64,000 nucleotides of DNA from Marixanthomonas sp. SCSIO 43207 (GCF_019904255.1 NZ_CP063203.1:1612001-1676000); one strand, 5' to 3'. Positions 1 to 8,827 are shown, counted from the stretch's first letter. A program made the numbers and translations. Notes: generated from the sequence alone by a model not told the origin.

Positions 1-88
1 GTTGATTATTTTCTTGATAGCTTTTGGAGTTTTTGCAATTGGTTTTCTAGTTACCAAAAAGCGAGAATCACATTTGATAACGTCTTAG
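1..88 (+). CDS. C-terminal end of a membrane-anchored protein (cut by window start)
   Basis: The frame read from base 2 is open to a TAG at 86-88. It encodes a hydrophobic stretch of about 18 residues (IIFLIAFGVFAIGFLV) followed by a short basic/polar tail, which looks like a C-terminal membrane anchor. The next gene starts at the base after this stop, so the two are probably cotranscribed with the ABC genes. The protein family cannot be told from this fragment. Confidence 0.6.
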   Translation, partial: LIIFLIAFGVFAIGFLVTKKRESHLITS

Positions 89-724
89 ATGCATATGGTT
101 AAAACACATAATCTTTCCTATCAATATACTCCTCAACAAGAGGTGTTTCAGTTTCCTGATATTGATTTAAATAATGAAGAGAATCTGTTGGTTTTGGGCA
201 AATCTGGTATAGGTAAAACTACATTGTTGCATCTTATGGCGGGTTTGCTAAAGCCGAAAACGGGTTCGGTTTGTATTCAAAATAACGAATTGCAAGCCAT
301 GTCTGCAAAAAAGAGAGATCTTTTTATAGGAAAAAATATTGGAATGGTGTTTCAGAAAAATTATGCTATTCGGTCATTAAACGTAATTGAGAACCTCCGC
401 GCTAGATTGTTTTTTGCAAGAAAAAAAATAGATCACGATAGTTTAACCACTTTGCTGAAGCAACTCGATTTACTTGACCAACAATATAAAAAAGTAAACC
501 AACTTAGTGAAGGTCAATTACAACGGCTTGGCATTGGCTTATCAGTTATTCACAAACCAAAAGTAATTCTTGCCGATGAACCAACATCAAGCTTGGATGA
601 TGACAATTGTAAAGCGGTTCTAGATTTGTTACTGAAACAAACCGAACGCCAAAAGGCAAATCTCATTGTGATTACTCACGATGAACGTGTAACACCTGTA
701 TTCAAAAATGTAATTACGTTATGA
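89..724 (+). CDS. ABC transporter ATP-binding protein (LolD/MacB-like class)
   Basis: This 211-residue stand-alone ABC ATPase would hydrolyse ATP on the cytoplasmic face to drive the permease encoded next. Walker A (GKSGIGKT) is at residues 37-44, the Q-loop at about 89, the signature LSEGQ at 139-143, Walker B (VILADEP) at 159-165 and the H-loop His at 197. All catalytic motifs are intact and the length is normal for the LolD/MacB class. Its stop overlaps the permease start (ATGA at 721-724), so the two are translationally coupled. Substrate cannot be read from the ATPase; the His-rich permease and neighbours suggest metal-related work. Confidence 0.9.
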   Translation: MHMVKTHNLSYQYTPQQEVFQFPDIDLNNEENLLVLGKSGIGKTTLLHLMAGLLKPKTGSVCIQNNELQAMSAKKRDLFIGKNIGMVFQKNYAIRSLNVIENLRARLFFARKKIDHDSLTTLLKQLDLLDQQYKKVNQLSEGQLQRLGIGLSVIHKPKVILADEPTSSLDDDNCKAVLDLLLKQTERQKANLIVITHDERVTPVFKNVITL

Positions 725-1998
725 ATATCTGGAAAATTAGCGTAAGCAATATTGTACACAAACCGTTGTATGCTTTTTTAAGTGTTTTTTCGCTTTCTAT
801 CAGCATTGGTTTGCTCTTTGGAATTCAGCAATTAGATTCTTCTATTCAAAATCAATTTGAAAATAGCTTGGGTGCCATTGATATGGTAGTGGGAGCGAAG
901 GGCAGTCCGCTTCAATTGGTGTTGGCTTCGGTTTTACAAATTGACAATCCCACGGGTAATATTTCTTTAAAAGAAGCTAGACAAATTACAAATAGCCCGT
1001 TGATAGAGAAAGCGGTGCCTATTTCATATGGTGATAGTTATAAAGGATATCGAATTGTAGGAACCACTACTGAATTTGCACCATTATACAATGCTAAGAT
1101 TGATGCAGGAAGACAAATTGAAACATCAATGGAAGTTGTTTTGGGAAGTACCGTAGCGGCTACATTAAATTTGAAAATAGGCGATACGTTCGTAAGTTCT
1201 CACGGTCTAGTAGAAAATACTCAAGAAGTACATCATCACCATCCTTTAAAAGTTGTGGGTATTTATAAACCAACCTACAATGTGCTTGATAGGCTTATTG
1301 TTACAGATCTTAAAAGTATTTGGGATGTACACAGTCATGAAGCCCATACTTCTGAAACGAAAGATTCCCATCTTGAAAAACATTCAGATCATCAGGAACA
1401 CCACGAAGAAAATCATTTAGCTCATGAGGGTCATCACGAAGAAAACCATGGAAAAGAAATTACTTCAATGCTTGTTTCTTTCAGGAGTCCTATGGGATTG
1501 TTAACAATACCTAGAAAAATTAATAAAGAGTCTTCTATGCAAGCTGCCTTACCCAAATATGAACTAGAGCGTCTTTTTAGTTTTACGGGAGTAGGCGTTA
1601 AGGCCGTTTCTTGGATAGCTTATATCATACTAGCCATTTCTTGTATTACAATCTTTATAAGTTTATTTAAAATGGTTAAAGAACGTGCTTTTGACCTTGC
1701 GTTAATGCGAACGTACGGAGCCAGTAATTTTCAGCTTATTCGTATTGTTGCTTATGAAGGGTTTATACTAGTAGTTGCTTCATTATTAGTAGGAGCTGCA
1801 CTGGCGCAAATTGGTCTTTGGTTGGTTGTTCAAGCTTTTAATTCAAGTTACAATCAAATGTTGGTAATTGAATTTCCATTACAAGAACTTTTACAAACGG
1901 TGTTATTAATTGTTTTAATGGTTGTATTGGCTATCGTTTTGGCAATTCTACCCATTATCAAATTAAATATTTCAAAAATAATAAGTAATGAAAAATAG
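721..1998 (+). CDS. FtsX/MacB-type ABC permease with a histidine-rich periplasmic loop
   Basis: The 425-residue protein has one N-terminal membrane segment (about residues 15-37), a large periplasmic region and a C-terminal FtsX domain with three membrane segments (about 295-415), the type VII ABC permease layout. Residues about 205-246 are very rich in His, Glu and Asp (HSHEAH, HSDHQEHHEENH, HEGHHEENH), and a second His run (VHHHHP) precedes them. Such loops usually bind Zn, Ni or Cu ions. Gene order (ATPase, permease, DUF3299-like protein) resembles zinc-regulated ABC loci of Gammaproteobacteria (Zrg type); the zinc role here is inference. Confidence 0.85.
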   Translation: MNIWKISVSNIVHKPLYAFLSVFSLSISIGLLFGIQQLDSSIQNQFENSLGAIDMVVGAKGSPLQLVLASVLQIDNPTGNISLKEARQITNSPLIEKAVPISYGDSYKGYRIVGTTTEFAPLYNAKIDAGRQIETSMEVVLGSTVAATLNLKIGDTFVSSHGLVENTQEVHHHHPLKVVGIYKPTYNVLDRLIVTDLKSIWDVHSHEAHTSETKDSHLEKHSDHQEHHEENHLAHEGHHEENHGKEITSMLVSFRSPMGLLTIPRKINKESSMQAALPKYELERLFSFTGVGVKAVSWIAYIILAISCITIFISLFKMVKERAFDLALMRTYGASNFQLIRIVAYEGFILVVASLLVGAALAQIGLWLVVQAFNSSYNQMLVIEFPLQELLQTVLLIVLMVVLAIVLAILPIIKLNISKIISNEK

Positions 1999-2425
1999 TA
2001 TCATACCATTCATTTTTATGCTTTTTACGGTAAGTTGTTTTGCTCAAAAAAAAATAACGTGGCAAGACCTGGCTCAAGTAGAGTATGTTGATAAATATTA
2101 TGCTGAATATGATGAGTATTTTCTTTTTCCCAACTTTAGTGAGCATGTAAAATCTTTACACAACAAAAAGGTAAGCATAACCGGCTATTTTTTAAATATT
2201 TCGCCTAGTGATAACTTGTATATACTATCAAAAAAGCCAATGGCATCTTGTTTTTTCTGCGGAATGGCCGGTCCAGAAACCGCTATAGAGTTACAGTTTG
2301 ACTCAAAACCAACTTTTAAAACAGATGATATAGTTACCGTAACGGGGATTTTAAAACTTAATGATGAAGATGTAAAACACTTCAATTATATCATTACCAA
2401 TAGCAAAGCTATACGTGCAGATTAA
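1988..2425 (+). CDS. Small secreted DUF3299-like protein
   Basis: The 145-residue protein has a signal peptide (FIFMLFTVSCFAQ, about residues 8-20). The mature part has an OB-like pattern: VSITGYFL, then a SCFFCG cysteine pair at the middle, then VTVTGIL. That matches DUF3299-type periplasmic proteins linked to FtsX-like ABC transporters. It overlaps the permease by 11 bases and is probably the last gene of the operon. The two cysteines may bind metal or be redox active. The family assignment is from pattern recognition only. Confidence 0.65.
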   Translation: MKNSIIPFIFMLFTVSCFAQKKITWQDLAQVEYVDKYYAEYDEYFLFPNFSEHVKSLHNKKVSITGYFLNISPSDNLYILSKKPMASCFFCGMAGPETAIELQFDSKPTFKTDDIVTVTGILKLNDEDVKHFNYIITNSKAIRAD

Positions 2426-2492
2426 CAAAATAGCTGTTTGAGGGGTACATACGCAAATGATTTAGTAAAAAGTGTATCTTTAGCTTTTTTAA

Positions 2493-3857
2493 ATGTACGC
2501 TATGCTTAAATATGTTTTCTTTTTATTTTCAGTTCTTGTGAGTACTTCAATGGTTGCTAAAACAGGAAAAGTGTTGGTCACAGGAACGGTTAAAAATCAT
2601 TCAGCTACATCTATTTCTATTACTACAATTAATAACCGAGAGGTTGTTACAACTCAACTTGATGATAGAGGAACATTTACTTTGACTACCAGTATTGAAG
2701 AAGGATATTATTTTTTGGCATATGGTCGCACAACAGCACCTATTTTTTTATATCCTAAAGATAACCTTACTGTATACGTTGATGCCAATAATTTTGAAAC
2801 AACACTTAATTTTATAGGTCAAGGTGCTGAACGAAATAATTACTTGGTTCAAAAATCTATTGTAGAAAAGGAGATGACCAAAGACCTAGCATCGTTTTAT
2901 AAACCCGAAGAGCAGGAATATCTTAAGAATATTACTACCCTACAAAATACACATCAAGAACTGTTACTACAATACGATGTTGAGTCTTTCTTTAAAAAAG
3001 CTGAGGGCAAATCATTAGCCTACCAACGTCTATTTAATATTAATAACTATGAATCAAACTATTCATTTTATTTAGGTGAGGAAATTTCACCATCAGAGGA
3101 GTTTTATAAACCTATTAGAGATTTAAAATTAGATAACGTAGCAGATTATAACAAATTCAGATTTTATCAATATATAGTTGATTCTGTATGGAATGAGCGT
3201 ATTGAAGAAGCTCCAAATGTAGATGCCATGCTAGCAGTGATTCGTGAGGTGACTTTTGAAGAATTAGCCATTAGCTTAGTAAACGGGTTTTATTCAAAAA
3301 TATCTTCAAAAAATAGTGAACGAGCCAAAGATTATCTTGATTTAATTAAGAGGGTAACAACATACCAGCCTTTTATTGATGCTGCTGAAGAAAGATACAA
3401 TGAGATAACAAACTCAAAACAACTTACTAAAGGAAGCATTTCACCATTATTTGCTTATGAAAATACAAACGGAGATCTAGTTAAATTATCAGACTTTAAA
3501 GGAAACTATGTTTATATTGATGTCTGGGCAACTTGGTGTGCTCCATGCATTAAGCAAATACCTTACATTAAAAAACTCGAAAAACGTTACCACGATAAAA
3601 ACATTGTCTTTGTAAGTATTTCGGTTGATAAAAAAGAAATAAAGGATACTTGGAAACAATTTATACATGATAAAGAACTGGATGGAATACAGCTTTTTGC
3701 GGATAACTCTTTTGAGAGTGATTTTATGAATGCTTATGCTGTTAACTCCATTCCACGGTTTATTTTAATTGATCCGGAAGGAAAAATTATAGATCCTGAA
3801 GCTCCACGACCTTCTTTTGAAAAAACAAAAACAATTTTGGACGGTTTGCTAGAATAA
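2493..3857 (+). CDS. TlpA-like thioredoxin-domain protein with N-terminal DUF4369-like domain
   Basis: A signal peptide (about residues 5-22) is followed by a beta-rich N-terminal domain of the DUF4369 sort, a helical middle, and a C-terminal AhpC/TSA-thioredoxin domain from about residue 315. The active-site motif WCAPC lies at about 348-352 and the cis-Pro region is SIPRF. Bacteroidota carry many such exported thiol-disulfide oxidoreductases. An alternative ATG three codons downstream (2502) is equally possible. The gene is 68 bp downstream of the ABC operon and converges with the next gene 4 bp away. Confidence 0.85.
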   Translation: MYAMLKYVFFLFSVLVSTSMVAKTGKVLVTGTVKNHSATSISITTINNREVVTTQLDDRGTFTLTTSIEEGYYFLAYGRTTAPIFLYPKDNLTVYVDANNFETTLNFIGQGAERNNYLVQKSIVEKEMTKDLASFYKPEEQEYLKNITTLQNTHQELLLQYDVESFFKKAEGKSLAYQRLFNINNYESNYSFYLGEEISPSEEFYKPIRDLKLDNVADYNKFRFYQYIVDSVWNERIEEAPNVDAMLAVIREVTFEELAISLVNGFYSKISSKNSERAKDYLDLIKRVTTYQPFIDAAEERYNEITNSKQLTKGSISPLFAYENTNGDLVKLSDFKGNYVYIDVWATWCAPCIKQIPYIKKLEKRYHDKNIVFVSISVDKKEIKDTWKQFIHDKELDGIQLFADNSFESDFMNAYAVNSIPRFILIDPEGKIIDPEAPRPSFEKTKTILDGLLE

Positions 3858-3861
3858 TTCT

Positions 3862-4533
3862 TTAACCTTGTAAGTACAGGGCATTCATTCCAATTCCAAA
3901 ATCATAGGGATGGGATTTCCAATTTGTATTTGATTTTGTTTTAATCGTTTTTCCGGTGTTTAAATAACTGTATTGATAGAAGCTTTTTGTTTTGCCAGTA
4001 ATTTGCCAAAGTATTTCTCTCGCATGTATAATTTTTAAATAGTTGTTTGAGTAGTAAATAACCCCCGGCTTCTTTATTTTTAATAAGCAATCGTCATAAA
4101 ATTCTAATATCAAAATAGCTGTTTCCTCTTTATAAATAACTGATTTCAGTATGTGTTTATCGTTTAGTTTTTTTCCTATGGAATCTCCCCATATTGAGAC
4201 GGTAACTTCCATTTTAAAAAAGAACTTGTTTTCTTTAAAACCTTCTGTGAGCAACTTTGGAGAAAGTTTTATGAAATCGCTTCCAGGAGTAGGTTCCAAA
4301 TCATCAAGATCATAAGAGGCATTGTTTCCAGACATAGTAGTAATTGCTCCTCTTCTGTTTATCATATTAAAAACAAACCAACTTAAATATAGACCTAATC
4401 CCACACAGATTATTGCTCCTATGATGTGGAAGGGAGGTAATATTTCGGTATAAAGCACAAGAGCAATAAATCCAAACCCAATCAAGGGTAGCAACGCTTG
4501 AATACAGGCAAATAAAATTTTAAAAACATTCAT
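3862..4533 (-). CDS. Hypothetical membrane protein with two N-terminal TM helices
   Basis: I do not recognise this 223-residue protein. Residues about 8-28 and 34-58 are hydrophobic membrane segments separated by a short loop (EILPPFH). The C-terminal 150 residues are soluble, beta-rich and cytoplasmic if the two helices form a hairpin. That part includes PTPGSDFIKLSPKLLTEG and a pattern recalling PH-like or DUF3592-type accessory domains. No catalytic motif is visible. It lies 22 bp upstream of nothing on its strand and ends 4 bp from the convergent thioredoxin gene. Confidence 0.6.
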   Translation of the reverse strand: MNVFKILFACIQALLPLIGFGFIALVLYTEILPPFHIIGAIICVGLGLYLSWFVFNMINRRGAITTMSGNNASYDLDDLEPTPGSDFIKLSPKLLTEGFKENKFFFKMEVTVSIWGDSIGKKLNDKHILKSVIYKEETAILILEFYDDCLLKIKKPGVIYYSNNYLKIIHAREILWQITGKTKSFYQYSYLNTGKTIKTKSNTNWKSHPYDFGIGMNALYLQG

Positions 4534-4555
4534 TAAAAATACAGTTACTTTAAAA

Positions 4556-5176
4556 TCACTTCAAAAACAAATAATCTACTATCACATTGGCGGCTACTTG
4601 GCTTCCTTTTAAGGAAGGATGAAATCCATCCGGACCGTAATAACTAAAATCTTTACTGGAGTCAAAATGATTTTTCCAAACTTCTCCTACCGGAAGCAAT
4701 CGTGCATTGGTATATTGAGTAGCGTCTTGATGATTTTTAATCACCTTATCAAAGGTATGATAATAGGTAAGCGAAGGCCAAACCATAAAAAAACATAATT
4801 GAGTTTGCTGTGTAGCGCAAAGTTCTTGTAGTTTTTTTCCGTATTCAAAAAGCATAGCCCTGCCTTCTTGTTGAGAAGAGGGCCCTTGTTGAACAATAAC
4901 GTAATCATAGGATTTATTGCTGATGAGTTGCTGTATTTTTTTATCATTCCAATGATCTTCAAGAGCATAATTAGGCAGGGCTACCGTGGTGGTATGTAAT
5001 TTTATGCCCTTCTTTTTTGCCTTTTTTTGAACCAATTTTGGCAAGTTGTTGGTGTAGGTAAGACTGTTTCCTATAAATAATATAGAGACTTTTTTTGAAG
5101 ATGTAGCTGCTTTTTGTCCCACACCGTGAAACGTAGCGATTAAAAAGAAGAGAATTAATAGATGAAGCTGCTTCAT
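4556..5176 (-). CDS. Secreted SGNH/GDSL hydrolase
   Basis: The 206-residue protein starts with a signal peptide (LHLLILFFLIATFHGVG). Block I is FIGNSLT near residues 33-39, with Ser as nucleophile. A block III-like QQGPS sits near 97 and block V DGFHPS near the C-terminus supplies the Asp/His pair. These mark an SGNH-fold esterase or acyl hydrolase acting outside the cytoplasm; substrate is unknown. The gene is 22 bp from the upstream start of the previous minus-strand gene and 17 bp from the DUF421 gene, so a small minus-strand operon (DUF421, SGNH, membrane protein) is likely. Confidence 0.8.
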   Translation of the reverse strand: MKQLHLLILFFLIATFHGVGQKAATSSKKVSILFIGNSLTYTNNLPKLVQKKAKKKGIKLHTTTVALPNYALEDHWNDKKIQQLISNKSYDYVIVQQGPSSQQEGRAMLFEYGKKLQELCATQQTQLCFFMVWPSLTYYHTFDKVIKNHQDATQYTNARLLPVGEVWKNHFDSSKDFSYYGPDGFHPSLKGSQVAANVIVDYLFLK

Positions 5177-5193
5177 ACCCTATTTATTTTACA

Positions 5194-5715
5194 TTACTCT
5201 TGCACACCCTGCAACAATTTCTTATTAAGTTTTTTGTCTTCGTGAGTGTGTAACACAGAAACATCACCGGTTGACTCAAGTATAGCGGCGTGCACTTCAG
5301 ATAGGTCAAAAACATTGGCTTCTCGAAGCTTTGCAATTAAGTCGTCCTCGCTCATGTTTGTTGCACTTAAATTTGAATGTAGAATTTCGCCCTCTTTCAT
5401 TAATAAAATGGGGGAGTTGGTAGCCCATTTTTTGAAAGGTTTCGATTTTCGTACCAGTAAAGCAAATAAGGATTGAAAAGCAATAATACCGGCCAGAGCA
5501 ATAACTCCTTTAACTAAAGATTGATCGCTATTTAAAACAATCGATGCCAAAATAGAACCTATAGCAATGGTTGCGGCAAAGTCAAAACTAGACATTTTTG
5601 CAAAGGTTCGTAAACCTGCTATGCGAGTAATAATAATGATTCCCGTAAATAATAATAAAATTGAAAGCAACACCTTTACTAAGGTATCCGGCGTTACAGT
5701 AATCCAGTTTTCCAT
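5194..5715 (-). CDS. DUF421 (YetF-like) membrane protein
   Basis: The 173-residue protein has three hydrophobic segments in the first 85 residues and a soluble C-terminal domain. The family motif MSSFDFAATIAIGSI lies at about 41-55, and the C-terminal domain carries the typical LREANV.DLSEVHAAILE pattern followed by a phrase ending GDVSVLH. That is the YetF/YdfS/DUF421 family, inner-membrane proteins without a defined biochemical role. A paralog is encoded at 22358-22882. It is probably the first gene of a three-gene minus-strand operon. Confidence 0.85.
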   Translation of the reverse strand: MENWITVTPDTLVKVLLSILLLFTGIIIITRIAGLRTFAKMSSFDFAATIAIGSILASIVLNSDQSLVKGVIALAGIIAFQSLFALLVRKSKPFKKWATNSPILLMKEGEILHSNLSATNMSEDDLIAKLREANVFDLSEVHAAILESTGDVSVLHTHEDKKLNKKLLQGVQE

Positions 5716-5935
5716 ACGAACGTTTATTTTTACTTAAAGATAGGAATTTTGCAAGAAGATATACGTAAAACTAGGACTTACTTACTTTTTGACAACTCTT
5801 GTTTTCAGAAAGATAGTATGAATTAAAATTTTAGGTTGTAAGAGATAAAATTAACTTTTGTTAGTCACTTCACAGTATAGAGATATGTGGTCAAAACTTG
5901 ATGGTTATTTAAATAATATCCATTATTTTTACAAT

Positions 5936-6244
5936 ATGTTGGCAAAACATAAATCGTATATAGCTTTATTTCTATTCGCAGCATTTATGCTCGTTCGAGT
6001 AGTAAATGTGCATGCTTTTTCACATTTAGATGAAGAGCATTCAGATTTAGCTCATTGTGAATTATGTGATGCTTTTAAACATTCTGAAAAAGACATAAAG
6101 TTTATTCCACAAGTTTCAGATGTAAAAGAAACAACCATAGGTGTTTTTGAATATAAATCAAAACCAATAGTTGGGTACGATGAACCTTTACAGTATATAG
6201 CTACACCGCTTACACTACATAATAAGCCACCACCTAAAATTTAA
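5936..6244 (+). CDS. Small exported Cys/His protein upstream of the CobW gene
   Basis: I take the ATG at 5936, which starts a clear signal peptide (SYIALFLFAAFMLVRVVNVHAF). An in-frame ATG at 5858 would add 26 residues before it. The mature peptide is about 75 residues, with a cluster HLDEEHSDLAHCELC that could bind a metal, followed by a charged and aromatic tail ending NKPPPKI. Small DUF2946-like proteins near metal-transport genes look similar. No enzyme motif is seen. It lies 143 bp upstream of the CobW-type GTPase gene; a role in metal sensing or binding is inference. Confidence 0.6.
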   Translation: MLAKHKSYIALFLFAAFMLVRVVNVHAFSHLDEEHSDLAHCELCDAFKHSEKDIKFIPQVSDVKETTIGVFEYKSKPIVGYDEPLQYIATPLTLHNKPPPKI

Positions 6245-6247
6245 AGG

Positions 6248-6364
6248 CACAATTTTATTTTTTATAACTCGAGTACATCTGGCGGTATAGCCGGGATGCA
6301 TACAGAAAATTGTGATTCACAAAGTTATCTTTTATTTTTTTAGCAGTTGCTTAAAAGCATCTGC
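6248..6364 (+). promoter_or_regulatory. Dyad-rich leader or operator region of the CobW-type gene
   Basis: Between 6248 and 6364 I see three inverted repeats. CACAATTTT (6248-6256) pairs with AAAATTGTG (6306-6314). TTGTGATTCACAA (6310-6322) is a perfect palindrome around one base. GCAGTTGCT (6343-6351) pairs with AGCATCTGC (6356-6364) at 8 of 9 positions over a TAAA loop. A GGC/GCC mini-hairpin lies inside the first loop. The last dyad ends 23 bases before the ATG. This could be a metal-responsive operator (a Zur-type site would be expected) or a structured leader; it matches no riboswitch I know. Confidence 0.4.
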
Positions 6365-6387
6365 ATAACATTTTATTTATTTTACTA

Positions 6388-7599
6388 ATGAAAAAATTAC
6401 CCATAACCGTGTTAAGCGGTTTCCTAGGTGCTGGTAAAACAACATTGCTTAATCACATCCTGCATAACAAGCAAGGATTAAAAGTTGCAGTTATTGTAAA
6501 TGATATGAGCGAAGTTAATATCGATGCCCAGCTTGTTGAAAATGAGAATACACTTTCACGTACTGAAGAAAAAATGGTGGAAATGTCCAACGGTTGTATA
6601 TGTTGTACGTTACGAGAAGATTTAATGATTGAGGTTGAGAAACTCGCAAAAGAACAGCGATTTGATTATCTAATAATAGAAAGTACCGGAATATCTGAAC
6701 CTATCCCTGTGGCACAAACCTTTAGTTTTACTAGTGATGATGGTACTATTGATTTAAGTCGCTTTAGTTATGTAGATACCATGGTAACAGTTGTGGATTC
6801 ATTTAATTTCTTGAAAGACTTTTCTAGCCCTCAATATCTTACAGACAGGAACCTTACAGACATAGATGGAGATGATCGTACTATTGTTAATTTACTTACA
6901 GATCAAGTTGAGTTTGCAAACGTAATTTTATTGAATAAAATTGATTTGGTAACCGAAGACGAGTTACGCAATTTGTATGATATTTTACATAAACTGAATC
7001 CTGAAGCACGCATTATACCTACCAAAAATTCAGAAATTGATTTAAGAGAAGTGATACACACACAACTATTTGATTTTGAAAAAGCCGAAGCTTCCGCCGG
7101 TTGGATAAAAGAGCTTGAGACAGAACATACTCCTGAAACTGAAGAGTATGGAATTGGGTCATTTGTATACCGACGCAAAAAACCTTTTCACCCCGATCGT
7201 TTTCTTGAATTTGTTGAGAAACAATTTCCTCAAAATATAATACGTAGTAAGGGATTATTCTGGATGGCATCTCGATTAAATATGGCTATCATCTGGTCAT
7301 CTGCTGGCGGATCTCTTAAAACAGACCCGGCAGGAGTCTGGTGGGCTAGTATGCCTTTTGGAGAACGAATTTCATATGCCGGTTTTGTAAATAATCAAGC
7401 TATAATTGAACGTGATTGGCACGATGCCTTTGGCGACCGAAAGATTGAGCTGGTATTTATAGGTCAGCATTTAGACGTGGAAGAAATAACTAAGCAATTA
7501 GATGGTTGTTTGTTAACACAAAGCGAATTAAATGAATGGAAAAAAGGAAGTTTTCCACAAACAGATAAATGGCCGATACCTAATTATCAAAATTCATAA
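6388..7599 (+). CDS. CobW/ZNG1-type GTP-binding zinc metallochaperone
   Basis: The 403-residue COG0523 GTPase has Walker A GFLGAGKT at 11-18, the metal-binding CxCC (CICC) at 70-73, an ESTG switch-like motif near 103, the guanine motif NKID near 188, and a C-terminal CobW_C domain (about 270-395). Family members hand Zn (or Co) to client enzymes on GTP hydrolysis and are commonly induced by zinc starvation. Its neighbours (NTF2-like protein, PhoX, MerC-like, His-rich ABC permease) fit that. A strong terminator follows at 7652-7710, so it is a transcription unit of its own or partly attenuated from the next genes. Confidence 0.92.
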   Translation: MKKLPITVLSGFLGAGKTTLLNHILHNKQGLKVAVIVNDMSEVNIDAQLVENENTLSRTEEKMVEMSNGCICCTLREDLMIEVEKLAKEQRFDYLIIESTGISEPIPVAQTFSFTSDDGTIDLSRFSYVDTMVTVVDSFNFLKDFSSPQYLTDRNLTDIDGDDRTIVNLLTDQVEFANVILLNKIDLVTEDELRNLYDILHKLNPEARIIPTKNSEIDLREVIHTQLFDFEKAEASAGWIKELETEHTPETEEYGIGSFVYRRKKPFHPDRFLEFVEKQFPQNIIRSKGLFWMASRLNMAIIWSSAGGSLKTDPAGVWWASMPFGERISYAGFVNNQAIIERDWHDAFGDRKIELVFIGQHLDVEEITKQLDGCLLTQSELNEWKKGSFPQTDKWPIPNYQNS

Positions 7600-7651
7600 T
7601 AAAAAAAGGTAATTGAATAAGTCTGAAAATAAAGGCGTATTTACTTTACCT

Positions 7652-7710
7652 GCCGGGGATCATGATTCATAAAAAGTACATCAAGGTTAATTTGATTCCC
7701 GGCTTTTTTT
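7652..7710 (+). terminator. Rho-independent terminator after the CobW gene
   Basis: GCCGGGGATCA (7652-7662) pairs with TGATTCCCGGC (7693-7703) over all 11 positions (one G-T wobble). The 30-nt loop contains an A run. Seven T follow directly (7704-7710). It sits 52 bp after the CobW stop and 72 bp before the next ATG. Confidence 0.85.
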
Positions 7711-7781
7711 AATAACTGAAAACCTTTTAAACCAAAAAGAAATTCAAAAGAACCTTTATAATAACTTAAAAATTAAAAATT

Positions 7782-8252
7782 ATGATTAATAAACAGGAAG
7801 TAGAAAAAGCACAACAAATATGGGGCGATGGTGTCGTTAAAATTGGTAGTATAGAAAACCGACAAGAATGTGAAGCCTTTACAGAAAAATTTGTTGATGA
7901 GCGGTATGATTTCAGCAATAAAGAAGTGTTGTTTAAGCCAACAAAAACCTCTCATAAACAGTTCAGAATACACAAGGATGGTGCGGTATCGTATTTTATT
8001 GGAGGGAATGAATCTTTTTCAGAAGATAACGGATTTGCATTACAACCTTGGACAAAAGTACGTTTTGAAAATGTTTCACTTATTTTAGAGGAGAACCGAG
8101 CATTAGCAATGGGCAATTACTTTTTTACAGATACTAATGGAGATGAGACTAAGGTAGAATACACCTTTGGTTATGTAAAAGATACAAACGGTGAGTTAAA
8201 AATTGATGTACATCATTCTTCATTGCCTTTTAACCCTGCAGCTGCAGTATGA
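7782..8252 (+). CDS. NTF2/SnoaL-like small protein (zinc-cluster partner)
   Basis: The 156-residue soluble protein has an alpha+beta pattern with IGGNESF, the stretch FALQPWTKVRFENV and a FTDTNGDETKVEYTFGY strand pair, ending in HHSSLP. I recognise it as the NTF2-like family whose members sit beside CobW-type genes and are sometimes labelled phosphoribosyl-AMP cyclohydrolase in databases. No HisI catalytic Cys/His pattern is visible, so that label is doubtful. Its stop overlaps the next start (ATGA at 8249-8252). A ligand-binding or enzyme role in the zinc-limitation response is inference. Confidence 0.65.
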   Translation: MINKQEVEKAQQIWGDGVVKIGSIENRQECEAFTEKFVDERYDFSNKEVLFKPTKTSHKQFRIHKDGAVSYFIGGNESFSEDNGFALQPWTKVRFENVSLILEENRALAMGNYFFTDTNGDETKVEYTFGYVKDTNGELKIDVHHSSLPFNPAAAV

Positions 8253-8788
8253 GTATCGATATAGCAATATCCAAAAAATGCTTGTTTCTTATCTGTCCTA
8301 CTGATGGTTTTGAACCATTTTTAACAAATATGTTTAAGGAACAGGCATTTTTTTATACTGCTTTGGGAGCTTGTTTTGAATGGAAAAACACCACGCAAAA
8401 AGAGCTCGCCAAACTAATAGTAAAGCAAGATATCAAACAAGTACTATTCATTGTAAAAAAGAACAATCGCTTTTTTTTAGATAAACTTAAAATAAAATAC
8501 AATTTGGCGGCATATCCAGTTGAAAAATCGTTACAGTTTATTGAAGATAATATGTCAACAACCCTAGAAAATTGGGGCGATAAAAGACCTAATCAAGAAA
8601 TTTTGGCTGCTAATTATTTAGAATATCAAAAAGACAGGCTTATACAAACTTCTTTTCTAGGAAGTACTCTGAAAAAACATAATATAGCGGTGATGAGTAT
8701 GCTTTATAACTCAAACCGGCAAACGTTTATTAAAACAGAAACCTTGCAACACCACATAAAGCTTTTTGAAGATATTTCTGTCAATTGA
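8249..8788 (+). CDS. Hypothetical protein coupled to the NTF2-like gene
   Basis: I do not recognise this 179-residue protein with confidence. It has no signal peptide and no membrane helix. The N-terminal half alternates strands and helices (FLICPTDGFEPFL, ALGACFEW, IKQVLFIVKK). That spacing is faintly like a beta-carbonic anhydrase core, but without the Cys/His/Cys zinc ligands. The second half is helical and polar. The ATGA overlap with the preceding gene means translational coupling. PhoX follows 39 bp later, so all three are probably one operon. Confidence 0.6.
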   Translation: MSIDIAISKKCLFLICPTDGFEPFLTNMFKEQAFFYTALGACFEWKNTTQKELAKLIVKQDIKQVLFIVKKNNRFFLDKLKIKYNLAAYPVEKSLQFIEDNMSTTLENWGDKRPNQEILAANYLEYQKDRLIQTSFLGSTLKKHNIAVMSMLYNSNRQTFIKTETLQHHIKLFEDISVN

Positions 8789-8827
8789 CGCTAATGTGAA
8801 ATGTTGCTCTTGAGTGAATAATTTTAT

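Noticed and set aside
6281-6364. Cobalamin or Ni/Co riboswitch before the CobW gene
   Set aside because: The known conserved boxes of those riboswitches are absent; only simple dyads are seen.
7782-8252. HisI (phosphoribosyl-AMP cyclohydrolase) label for the NTF2-like gene
   Set aside because: No HisI zinc/magnesium ligand motifs; the strand pattern fits an NTF2-like fold.
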